Shown here piece after piece: positions 1-7,182 of a DNA stretch of 64,000 bases. The first letter of the stretch is position 1; the number at the start of each line of letters is the position of its first letter. Origin of the DNA: Lysobacter capsici (GTDB lineage: Bacteria > Pseudomonadota > Gammaproteobacteria > Xanthomonadales > Xanthomonadaceae); contig NZ_CP076103.1 in NCBI RefSeq assembly GCF_018732085.1, positions 2,108,001 to 2,172,000 of the forward strand. Reading direction: 5' to 3'. Under the pieces are notes generated by a model, which had not been told where the DNA came from, searched no databases, and saw nothing but the letters and a program-made list of their open reading frames with translations. The translations under genes were made by a program, and so were the position numbers.

Positions 1-360
1 GTATTCGAGTTCGGTGGTCGGATGCGGGTTGAGCGATTGCAGGCGCGAGAACATGTCCTCGATCTGCGGCGGGCTCAGGCGCGCGCTGCGTTTTTCGCGT
101 TTGGCTGGGGTCTTGGCCGCGGGTTTGTTCGCCGGTTTGCTTGCAGCGTTGCCGGACGAGGCGCCGCCGACAGCACGCGCCGGTTTTTTCGCGACGGATT
201 TTTTGGCTGTGGATTTGTTTGCGGCGGATTCAACCGTCGCCGACGTCGGTGCGGTAGCCGTCGTCGCCGCGGATTTTTTCGCCGCGGCTTTCTTGCCGGC
301 CGTGCGTGCGGCGGACGAGGTTGGCTTGGCTGGCGACTTGGCTGGCAAAGGCTTGGGCAT
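1..360 (-). CDS. nth: Endonuclease III, N-terminal part (runs off the left edge)
   Basis: The gene starts at an ATG at 358-360 and is open to the window edge, so only 120 codons are visible. The last residues seen, FSRLQSLNPHPTTELEY, match the start of bacterial endonuclease III, the HhH-GPD DNA glycosylase/AP lyase that removes oxidised pyrimidines. The catalytic Lys/Asp and the iron-sulfur cluster lie outside the window. Before this core there are about 95 residues rich in Ala, Lys, Pro, Ser and Thr, a disordered basic tail absent from E. coli Nth. The start is 14 nt after the stop of the gene at 375-821, so it is probably the last gene of the operon that begins at 1612. The identification rests on a short segment. 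Confidence 0.8.
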   Translation of the reverse strand, partial: MPKPLPAKSPAKPTSSAARTAGKKAAAKKSAATTATAPTSATVESAANKSTAKKSVAKKPARAVGGASSGNAASKPANKPAAKTPAKREKRSARLSPPQIEDMFSRLQSLNPHPTTELEY

Positions 361-374
361 GCGGGTTCGTAGGC

Positions 375-821
375 TCAGGTCGGTCCGCGTTGCGCGGCTT
401 TGGCCTTGGCGCGCGCGAGCGCAGCCGCGGCCGCGGAGGGCAGGGCGGGACGCGGCGGCGTCGCGTCGTTGGCCACACTAATAAGGTCGTCGGCCGCTGC
501 GATGCCGACGGATGCGACGGCCGCCGGCGCGGCCGCGCGTTGTGCGGCGCGTTCGTCGGCGCGCCGTTGCAGGCGTGCATCGCGTGCGCGGTAGCGTTCG
601 CGCGCGGCCAATGCGCGCAGCCGTTGCTCGCGCGCCTCGCGCATGGCCTGCCTGCATTGCGGTGCGCAATGCGCGCAGACCGGCGCGTGCTCGCCCTGCA
701 ACAGGCCGAGCGTGATCGCGCGATCCAGATCGTCCGCCGCCAGCGCGATCGCGATCGCGTGAGCCGCCGCGCCGCTCAAGTCAGCGCAGCCGCAGGCACA
801 GATCGCAGGGGCGACGGTCAC
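375..821 (-). CDS. Hypothetical cysteine-containing protein between a crotonase and nth
   Basis: A 148-residue protein read from a GTG at 819-821, only 8 nt after the stop of the enoyl-CoA hydratase gene. The N-terminus carries CACGC (about residues 8-12), and CAHCAPQC follows near residues 49-56, so a metal- or cluster-binding role is possible. After that comes a basic helical stretch (RYRARDARLQRRADER) and an Ala/Pro-rich tail. I know no functional family for it. I believe similar unnamed proteins sit beside nth in other xanthomonads, but that is from memory. There is no clear Shine-Dalgarno sequence, so the start could lie slightly further in, and translation may be coupled to the upstream gene. 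Confidence 0.6.
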   Translation of the reverse strand: MTVAPAICACGCADLSGAAAHAIAIALAADDLDRAITLGLLQGEHAPVCAHCAPQCRQAMREAREQRLRALAARERYRARDARLQRRADERAAQRAAAPAAVASVGIAAADDLISVANDATPPRPALPSAAAAALARAKAKAAQRGPT

Positions 822-829
822 GGCGGGAC

Positions 830-1612
830 TCAGGTGCCGTTGAAGGCCGGCTTGCGGCGTTCCAGGAACGCGGTCGTGCCTTCGCGCATGTCGTCGGTCG
901 AGAACATCAGGCCGAACTGCGCGGTTTCGTATTCGAGGCCTTCCTCGATGCCGCATTCGCCGCCGACCGCGACGCAGTCGAGCACGCCGCGCAACGCCAG
1001 CGGCGCCGAAGCGGCGAGCTGCTCGGCCAACTTATACGTCTCGGTTTCCAGATCGGCCGCGGGCACGACGCGATTGACGATGCCCAGTTCCTTGGCGCGT
1101 GCGGCGTCGATCGGCGCACCGACCAGGCACAGCTCCAGGGTCGCCGCGCGCCCGGCCAGGCGCAGCAGGCGCTGGGTGCCGCCGAAGCCGGGAATCAGCC
1201 CGAGGTTGATCTCCGGCTGGCCGATCTTGGCGCTGTCCGCGGCGATGCGCAGGTGGCAACCCATCGCCAGCTCCAGCCCGCCGCCGAGGGCGAAACCGTT
1301 GATCATGCCGATCACCGGCTTGGGCATTTTCTCGATCCGGCGCATGAGCTTCTGCCCGCGCAGGGAGAAATCGCGGCCCTGGACCGGGCTGAGGGTGTTC
1401 ATTTCCGAGATGTCGGCGCCGGCCACGAAGGCCTTCGGGCCGGCCCCGGTGAGGATCACCGCGCGCACCGACGGGTCGTTCGCGGCGGCGTCGAACGCCG
1501 CCAGCAGGGCGTCCAGGGTCGCGGCATTTAGCGCGTTCAGCTTGTCCGGACGGTTGACGGTGATCTGGCGCACGGCGCCGCGATCGGCGACGAGAAGGGG
1601 CGATTCGGTCAT
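830..1612 (-). CDS. Enoyl-CoA hydratase (crotonase family)
   Basis: A 260-residue protein, the normal length for a single-domain enoyl-CoA hydratase, which adds water to trans-2-enoyl-CoA in fatty acid beta-oxidation. The CoA-binding and oxyanion region AFVAGADISEM is at residues 61-71. The two catalytic glutamates are present: E114 in GGGLELAMGC and E134 in GQPEINLGLIPGFGGTQRL. The C-terminus FLERRKPAFNGT is also typical of the family. It is the first gene of a leftward group with the cysteine-containing protein and nth. Short-chain enoyl-CoA hydratase is the best call, although crotonase folds serve several reactions and the exact substrate is not visible. Confidence 0.93.
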   Translation of the reverse strand: MTESPLLVADRGAVRQITVNRPDKLNALNAATLDALLAAFDAAANDPSVRAVILTGAGPKAFVAGADISEMNTLSPVQGRDFSLRGQKLMRRIEKMPKPVIGMINGFALGGGLELAMGCHLRIAADSAKIGQPEINLGLIPGFGGTQRLLRLAGRAATLELCLVGAPIDAARAKELGIVNRVVPAADLETETYKLAEQLAASAPLALRGVLDCVAVGGECGIEEGLEYETAQFGLMFSTDDMREGTTAFLERRKPAFNGT

Positions 1613-1846
1613 GTGATGGCCGTAGGATGTCTGGGAAAGGGGATGTGATCGCCGTGGAACTCCAGGCCTGGGGCGCGGTCAGATCCGGGGGCGTCAGTGG
1701 CGGTTAAGCGCTGCCGCCGGTATCCTAACCCGTCCTGTTGCGGCCTTACGACCGAACAGGGCTTTACTTATCGGGGCTTTGGAAACGGCCCCCAGCTGAT
1801 CGGAACGGCCCCGCGCCTTCCGTGCCACCACCGGAGATTCCACCGA

Positions 1847-2533
1847 ATGAAGTTGCGTTTGATTGCTGCCGCCGTCGCAGCCCTGGCACTGACCGCCGGC
1901 AACGCCGTCGCGCAGGACACTTCGTCCGAGAAGGGCAAGCTGAGCTACGCGCTCGGTTACGACCTCGGCCGCAATGCCGTGGAAAGCGGCGAACAAGTCG
2001 ATGTGAACACGATCGTCAAGGGTCTGCAGGACGGCTATGCGAAGAAGCAGCCGTCGGTGCCGGTCGATCAGCTGCGCACCGCGGTGCAGAACATGCAGAA
2101 GCGCCAGCAGGACAAGGCCAAGGCCGAGTGGGACAAGGCCGCTGCGGAGAACAAGACCAAGAGCGACACCTTCATCAACGCCAACAAGGCCAAGGCCGGC
2201 GTGAAGGTGCTGCCGAGCGGCGTGCAGTACCGCGTGATCGACGCGGGCGCCGGCGCCAAGCCGACCCAGGCCAGCACCGTCGCGCTTGAAGTCGCGGGCC
2301 CGTTCCCGTTCGGCGAGCGTCCGGCGCAGGCGCGTCCGGCCAATGCGATCCCGTCGATCAAGGTCAGCGAGATCGAAATGGCGGCGATGCGCGAAGTGCT
2401 GCTGCAGATGCCGACCGGCGCGAAGTGGGAAGTGACCCTGCCGTCGGCGCAGGCCTACGGCGCCGACCCGCGTACCCCGTATCCGCCGAACGTGGCGGTG
2501 CAGTTCGAAATCAAGCTGGTCAGCGTCAAGTAA
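1847..2533 (+). CDS. Secreted FKBP-type protein with Mip-like N-domain and a divergent FKBP domain
   Basis: A 228-residue protein starting at the ATG at 1847, followed by a Sec signal peptide (MKLRLIAAAVAALAL, cleavage near NAVA-QD). Residues 25-115 match the helical dimerisation domain of FkpA/Mip periplasmic prolyl isomerases (SYALGYDLGRN, then a charged Lys/Glu-rich helix). The C-terminal half keeps the start (GVQYRVIDAGAGAKPT) and end (AYGADPRTPYPPNVAVQFEI) of an FKBP domain. The central strand and flap usually containing Y-x-G and F-D-S-S are replaced by GPFPFGERPAQARPANA. It may therefore act as a chaperone rather than an efficient isomerase; that part is inference. It stands alone, with a hairpin terminator behind it. 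Confidence 0.85.
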   Translation: MKLRLIAAAVAALALTAGNAVAQDTSSEKGKLSYALGYDLGRNAVESGEQVDVNTIVKGLQDGYAKKQPSVPVDQLRTAVQNMQKRQQDKAKAEWDKAAAENKTKSDTFINANKAKAGVKVLPSGVQYRVIDAGAGAKPTQASTVALEVAGPFPFGERPAQARPANAIPSIKVSEIEMAAMREVLLQMPTGAKWEVTLPSAQAYGADPRTPYPPNVAVQFEIKLVSVK

Positions 2534-2560
2534 GACCGGCGCGAACGAAAGTGTGATGCG

Positions 2561-2592
2561 CTTGCGCCGGCTTGTCCGGCGCAAGTCGTTTC
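2561..2592 (+). terminator. Probable intrinsic terminator after the FKBP-like gene
   Basis: A 10-bp perfect stem (CTTGCGCCGG / CCGGCGCAAG, 2561-2570 and 2576-2585) with a 5-nt loop is followed by a short T-containing tract. It lies 28 nt after the stop of the gene ending at 2533. The T-tract is weak, so termination may be partial. Confidence 0.5.
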
Positions 2593-2708
2593 TGGGGTCT
2601 GGCGGTGTGCGGGCGATGATCCGCTCGCGCATCGCACCGATATTCCGATCTGCTTGCCGGCGTGCCGGTAAGGCTTTACCCCGCCGCGTCGCCAGGCAAA
2701 ATGGCGGC

Positions 2709-2909
2709 ATGGCCTCGGTGGACGATATGACGACTTTTCGCGCGGTGCTGAGCCCGTGCATCGGCATTTGCCAACTCGGCGACGACGGCCTGTGCGAGGG
2801 CTGCCTGCGCACCACCGCGGAAATCGCGCGCTGGTCGCAGATGAACGACGACGAGCGACTGCGCCTGATGGAGGATGTGTTGCCGCTGCGCGAGTCGAGG
2901 GTTCGATGA
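2709..2909 (+). CDS. DUF1289 small cysteine protein
   Basis: A 66-residue protein with the DUF1289 signature: SPCIGICQLGDDGLCEGC, then LRTTAEIARW. The four cysteines (C-x3-C-x7-C-x2-C) are conserved in the family and probably bind zinc or an Fe-S cluster; the function is unknown. An alternative in-frame ATG lies at 2727, just before the conserved part, and neither start has a strong ribosome site. Its stop overlaps the start of the Nudix gene by ATGA, and the same overlap links the Nudix gene to a sulfurtransferase, so the three form a tightly coupled operon. Confidence 0.85.
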   Translation: MASVDDMTTFRAVLSPCIGICQLGDDGLCEGCLRTTAEIARWSQMNDDERLRLMEDVLPLRESRVR

Positions 2910-3583
2910 GCGACGCCGCATCCGGTGCCGGTTTCGGCGGGGCCGTGTTCGACAAGAATTTCCTCGACGGCGATTCGCGCGCGCGCACCCGCCTGATCGC
3001 CGCGCTGCATCCGCTCGATGCCGCGCCCGAAAGCGACGGCTGGAACCTCGACGATCTGACCGACCTGCTGCCGGCCGACGCGCTGCGTGCGCAGGCTGCG
3101 GTGCTGGTCGGCCTGGTGCCGCGCCGCGACGGCGTGCAGGTGCTGCTGACCCGCCGCACCGACGGCTTGCGCCAGCACGGCGGCCAGGTGAGCTTTCCCG
3201 GCGGCCGCATCGAGCCCGACGACGAAGACGCGGTCGCCGCGGCCCTGCGCGAGACCGAGGAAGAAATCGGCGTGCCGCCGGCGTTGATCGCGCCGCTGGG
3301 CTTTCTCGATCCGCTGGTGACCATCACCGGGTTCCGGGTGTTGCCGCTGGTCGCGGTGATCGATGCGGGCTATGTCGCGCGGCCCGATCCCAACGAAGTC
3401 GCGCAAGTGTTCGAAGTGCCGCTCGATTTCCTGCTCGATCCGGCCAACCTGACCACCCGTACCCTTGATTACAAGGGCCGCGCACGGCATGTATTGGAGT
3501 ACCGCTATCCGACCCAGCGCATCTGGGGCGCGACGGCGTCGATGCTGTTGAATCTGCGACAACGACTGGAGGCGACGCGATGA
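2906..3583 (+). CDS. Nudix hydrolase, CoA pyrophosphatase type
   Basis: A 225-residue protein. Residues 80-100 (LLTRRTDGLRQHGGQVSFPGG) combine the motif specific to the coenzyme A Nudix subfamily (E. coli NudL/YeaB, yeast Pcd1) with the start of the Nudix box, which continues to ALRETEEEIG (113-122). These enzymes cleave CoA or oxidised CoA to 3',5'-ADP and phosphopantetheine with Mg or Mn. The roughly 60 residues before the domain match the usual N-terminal extension. Both ends overlap neighbours by ATGA. The substrate assignment is by family motif. Confidence 0.9.
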   Translation: MSDAASGAGFGGAVFDKNFLDGDSRARTRLIAALHPLDAAPESDGWNLDDLTDLLPADALRAQAAVLVGLVPRRDGVQVLLTRRTDGLRQHGGQVSFPGGRIEPDDEDAVAAALRETEEEIGVPPALIAPLGFLDPLVTITGFRVLPLVAVIDAGYVARPDPNEVAQVFEVPLDFLLDPANLTTRTLDYKGRARHVLEYRYPTQRIWGATASMLLNLRQRLEATR

Positions 3584-4431
3584 GCGACTGGACCACGCTG
3601 GTATCGGCCGAGGAACTGGCCGCTGCGCTGGGTAGCGACGATCTGATCGTCGTCGACACGCGCACCTCGCTGACCGATCGCGCCGCGAGCGAGCAGGCCT
3701 ATCGCCAGGCGCATATCCCCGGCGCGCGTTACGCCGACCTGGATCGCGACCTGTCCGATCACCGCAAGACCACCGGCGGCCGCCATCCGTGGCCGGACGC
3801 GGCCGATTTCACCGCGACCCTCGGCCGCTGGGGCATCACCCCGCAGCATCAGGTCGTCGTCTACGACAGCGCCGACGGCGCCTTGGCCGCGTCGCGGCTG
3901 TGGTTCCTGCTGCGCGTGCTCGGTCATCGCCGCGTCGCCGTGCTCGACGGCGGCTGGCAGCGCTGGAGCGCGCTGGGCCTGCCGAGCGATGCCGAGATTC
4001 CCGCGCCGCAAGCCACCCAGTACGAGGCCAGTTTCGATGCGCGCCGTCTGCTCGACGCGCAGGACGTGCGCGGCCTGCTCGATTCGGGCGGGCTGTTGAT
4101 CGATGCGCGCGCGGGCGAACGGTTTCGCGGCGAGGTCGAGCCGCTTGATCGCGTCGCCGGCCACGTGCCCGGCGCGCGCAACCGCGCCTATGCGCTCAAT
4201 CTCGCCGACGGCCGCTTCAAGTCGCCGCAGATGCTGGCGGCCGAGTTCGCGCCCTTGTTCGATGGCCGCGAACCTTCGCAGGTCGCGGCGATGTGCGGGT
4301 CGGGCGTGACCGCCTGCCATCATCTGCTGGCGATGTCGCATGCCGGGTTCGACGGGGCGGCGTTGTACGCCGGGTCGTGGAGCGGTTGGATCGAGGACCC
4401 GCAGCGGCCGGTTGCCACCGGCGACAGCTGA
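3580..4431 (+). CDS. sseA: Sulfurtransferase with tandem rhodanese domains (SseA/3-mercaptopyruvate type)
   Basis: A 283-residue protein with two rhodanese domains, about 8-135 (inactive, HIPGARYADLDRDLSD) and 155-275 (catalytic). The active-site loop is CGSGVTA with the sulfur-carrying cysteine at C239. This loop is the one found in 3-mercaptopyruvate sulfurtransferases such as E. coli SseA, whereas thiosulfate-preferring rhodaneses have CRxGxR. The predicted reaction moves sulfur from 3-mercaptopyruvate to cyanide or a protein thiol. It has no signal peptide, so it is cytoplasmic. It is the last gene of the DUF1289-Nudix operon, with an ATGA overlap. Confidence 0.92.
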   Translation: MSDWTTLVSAEELAAALGSDDLIVVDTRTSLTDRAASEQAYRQAHIPGARYADLDRDLSDHRKTTGGRHPWPDAADFTATLGRWGITPQHQVVVYDSADGALAASRLWFLLRVLGHRRVAVLDGGWQRWSALGLPSDAEIPAPQATQYEASFDARRLLDAQDVRGLLDSGGLLIDARAGERFRGEVEPLDRVAGHVPGARNRAYALNLADGRFKSPQMLAAEFAPLFDGREPSQVAAMCGSGVTACHHLLAMSHAGFDGAALYAGSWSGWIEDPQRPVATGDS

Positions 4432-4500
4432 GCAGGGATCGGTACCGCTGCGATCCGATCGAAAGTGATCTGCCAGTTCCATTGTTGCGACGAACGCTAC

Positions 4501-4637
4501 CTGTAGGAGCGGCGCGAGCCGCGACCGTCATGCGGCCGATCGCGCCGTCACTGGCCGAAAGTGATCGCCGCGATTGCGCGATAGCGGTTTACATCGTCGG
4601 TGCAGATTCGCGGTCGCGGCTTGCGCCGCTCCTACAG
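4501..4637. repeat. Inverted pair of family-I palindromic (REP-like) repeats
   Basis: Two copies of the 28-nt family-I element (core GTAGGAGCGGCGCGAGCC) face each other at 4501-4528 and 4610-4637 in the 484-nt gap 4432-4915. The rest of this gap holds only a short direct repeat (CAATTTGCG, near 4793) and no gene that I can see. Confidence 0.85.
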
Positions 4638-4915
4638 TCTGGAACGGGTCGCGCGCCGGATTCGAGTTGCCAGCAGACCGTTTCGATACGCATGTGTGTA
4701 GGTGCTGCGTCGGTATCGGCTCGTTACCAAAGCAGATCCATGCAGGATGTCGCTCGCGCACCGCGAAATCCGCGCTGGCCAGCGCTCATGCAATTTGCGC
4801 AATTTGCGCAATGTGCCAATTCCGTATCGTTACTGAAGTGACGCGCATCGCGTAATGGCGGCGTCACAGGCCGCACCCATCCTTGCGCGAAATTCGCACA
4901 GGGGGAGTGCGCACC

Positions 4916-6265
4916 ATGTTGCGTGCCGTGGTTTTGCCATTTGTGTTGTTGCTTGCCTCGCTGTCGTCCATGTTCGCCGCGCCCGCGATGGCCCAGGACG
5001 CCGAGCGCGTGCGCATCCACGGTTCCAACACGCTCGCTCACGCGCTGGTGCCCGGCGTGGCCGAGGCCTGGCTGCGCGATATCGGCTACACCGGCATCCG
5101 CACCTCGCGTCCGCGCGCGGGGCTGACCGAAATCCACGCCAGTCGCGACGGCCTGCCGTTGGTGGTGGAGATCGACGCCAGCGATTCGGCGCGCGGGTTC
5201 ACCGATCTGGTCGACGGCGAAGCGCAGATCGCGATGATGACGCGGCGGCCGAACGCGGCCGAACTCGATGCCGGCTGGCAACTCGGCGACCTGGGTTCGC
5301 AGGATCAGGAGTTCGTGGTCGCGCTCGACGGGGTCGCGGTGGTGGTCAATCGCCGCAACCCGGTGCTGCGCCTGGATCTGGAACAACTGCGCAAGCTGTT
5401 TTCCGGGCAGTCGCGCGACTGGAGCGAACTCGGCGGCGCGGCCGGCGAAGTGCGCGTGCATCTGGACCCGAACGCCGGCGCGGTGCGCGACCTGATGAAT
5501 GAGCGGGTGATGCGCGGCGCCGCGTTCGCCGAAGCGCAGTTGCACGCCAGCGCGCGCGAACTCGTCGCCGCGGTCGCGGCCGATCCGCTCGCGATCGGGC
5601 TGATTCCGATCGGCGAACATTACGGCGACGGCACCCGCCCGCTGGCGATCGCCGACGGCGGCCGCGCGATCGTGCCGACCCGCACCGAGGTGCTCGGCGA
5701 GGACTATCCGTTGAGCCGGCGCCTGTATCTGTACGGCGGGCAGATGATGGGCGCGTTGAGCCGCAGCTTCGCGCTGTATGCGATGACGCGCGCCGGCCAG
5801 CGCGCGGTCGCGCGCAGCGGTCACGTCGCGGTGACCTTGGTGCCGGGCCGCGCGCGTGCGACGACGGCCGGGCCGATCGAGTACCGGCAACTGGTCGAAG
5901 GCGCGGTGCGCCTGCCGCTGAGCCTGCGTTTCAACTTCAACGGCGCCGGCGAAGCCGGCGTCGCCGCGAGCGTCTACGACAGCCGCGCGGTGCGCGATCT
6001 CGATCGCCTGCGTGCGTTCATGCAGTTGCCGCCGAATCGCGGCCGGCGTTTGCTGGTGATCGGTTTCGCCGACGCCAGCGCGGGTTCGAGCATGGCCGCG
6101 ATGATGATGAGCAACGACCGCGCCGACCTGGTCGCGCAGGAACTGATGTCGCGCGGGCTGAAAGTGCAGCAGGCGCGCGGCATGGGCACGGCGCTGCCGG
6201 TGACCGCGAGTCGCAACGCGGGGGCGCGTTATCGCAATGAGCGGGTCGAGGTGTGGTTGTTGTGA
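4916..6265 (+). CDS. Phosphate-binding-protein-like / OmpA fusion protein, exported
   Basis: A 449-residue protein from the ATG at 4916, which is preceded by AGGGGGA and followed by a clear signal peptide (to about residue 27, PAMAQ). Residues 30-310 resemble the PstS class of periplasmic phosphate-binding proteins (RIHGSNTLAHALVPGVAEA, DGVAVVVNRRNPV). Residues 330-449 form an OmpA-like peptidoglycan-binding domain (VIGFADASAG, SNDRADLVAQEL, YRNERVEVWLL). This fusion is known in Pseudomonas and xanthomonads. No pst transport genes are nearby, so a role in sensing or at the cell wall is as likely as uptake. It is a single transcription unit with family-I repeats on both sides. Confidence 0.87.
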   Translation: MLRAVVLPFVLLLASLSSMFAAPAMAQDAERVRIHGSNTLAHALVPGVAEAWLRDIGYTGIRTSRPRAGLTEIHASRDGLPLVVEIDASDSARGFTDLVDGEAQIAMMTRRPNAAELDAGWQLGDLGSQDQEFVVALDGVAVVVNRRNPVLRLDLEQLRKLFSGQSRDWSELGGAAGEVRVHLDPNAGAVRDLMNERVMRGAAFAEAQLHASARELVAAVAADPLAIGLIPIGEHYGDGTRPLAIADGGRAIVPTRTEVLGEDYPLSRRLYLYGGQMMGALSRSFALYAMTRAGQRAVARSGHVAVTLVPGRARATTAGPIEYRQLVEGAVRLPLSLRFNFNGAGEAGVAASVYDSRAVRDLDRLRAFMQLPPNRGRRLLVIGFADASAGSSMAAMMMSNDRADLVAQELMSRGLKVQQARGMGTALPVTASRNAGARYRNERVEVWLL

Positions 6266-6308
6266 TGCGGGGCGGGCCGACGTGTCGGGTTCGCGGTGCC
6301 TGAAACTA

Positions 6309-6373
6309 CGCGGTCGCGGCTCGCGCCGCTCCTACATGAGGTCCCTGTAGGAGCGGCGCAAGCCGCGACCGCG
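6309..6373. repeat. Inverted pair of family-I palindromic repeats
   Basis: Two facing copies (6309-6335 and 6344-6373) lie only 8 nt apart between two convergent genes. RNA from either strand could fold into a long hairpin, which may serve as a bidirectional transcript end. Confidence 0.85.
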
Positions 6374-6423
6374 AATCTACAACGACGACGCAAGTCTAGA
6401 ATCCAAACGTCGGCGCCGGTCGC

Positions 6424-7182
6424 TTACTTTCCGAGCTTCGCCACCAACGCCTTCAACGCGCCCTGCGTATCGGGCGAATACCACGCGTCGACGAAACGAT
6501 CGAGTTCGATGTGTTCCGGACGCAGCGCTTCGACCAGATCGGCGCGCGCCAGCAAACGTGTCTGCAGCATCGCGCTGCGCGGCAGGGTCAGCAGCTGCGC
6601 CAGCCATTCGCGTGCGTGTTCGCTGACCGCGTCGATCTCGGCCAACTCGTCGACCAGGCCGATGCGCAGCGCGGTGTCGGCATCGACCAGTTCGCCGGCG
6701 ATCAGCAACCGCTCGGCGCGGTAATGGCCGATCACGCGTCGCATCAGGCGCTGGATGCCTTCGGGCGCGACCAGGCCGACCTGGGTTTCGTTGAGGCCGA
6801 TGCGGTAGTTGCCCGAGGCCATGACCCGGTAATCGCAGCACAGCGCCAGCACGCAACCGCCGGCGGGCGAGTGTCCGCCGATCGCCGCGACCACCGGCAC
6901 CGGCGAGGACGCCAACGCGCGCGCCAGGCCGAAGAACGACTGCCACGCCAGCAGCAAGTGATCGCGCTGCTCGCCGAGCGAGAGCAGGTAGGGCACATCG
7001 AGGCCGGCCGAGAAGATCTTGGGGCCGCCGCTGAGCACGATGCCATGCGCGCCATGGTGGATCGCGCTTTCCAGCGCCTCGCGCGCGGCGTTGCACAGCT
7101 TGGGATCGAGCGCGTTGACCGGCGCGCGCGCCAGCTTGATTTCGACGATGTCGCCGTGGTGGATGGTTTCTACGCAATTCAT
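6424..7182 (-). CDS. Enoyl-CoA isomerase-like crotonase
   Basis: A 252-residue crotonase-fold protein. The CoA pocket is seen at KIFSAGLDVPYL and HSPAGGCVLALCCDYRV. The catalytic loop is IGLNETQVGLVAPEG, where the Glu of N-E-T-Q aligns with the single catalytic glutamate of mitochondrial delta3,delta2-enoyl-CoA isomerase (ECI1). The first hydratase glutamate is absent (CVLAL in its place). Isomerisation of 3-enoyl- to 2-enoyl-CoA, needed to degrade unsaturated fatty acids, is thus more likely than hydration. The start overlaps the stop of the upstream DUF4139 lipoprotein gene by ATGA, an unexpected pairing. Confidence 0.87.
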   Translation of the reverse strand: MNCVETIHHGDIVEIKLARAPVNALDPKLCNAAREALESAIHHGAHGIVLSGGPKIFSAGLDVPYLLSLGEQRDHLLLAWQSFFGLARALASSPVPVVAAIGGHSPAGGCVLALCCDYRVMASGNYRIGLNETQVGLVAPEGIQRLMRRVIGHYRAERLLIAGELVDADTALRIGLVDELAEIDAVSEHAREWLAQLLTLPRSAMLQTRLLARADLVEALRPEHIELDRFVDAWYSPDTQGALKALVAKLGK

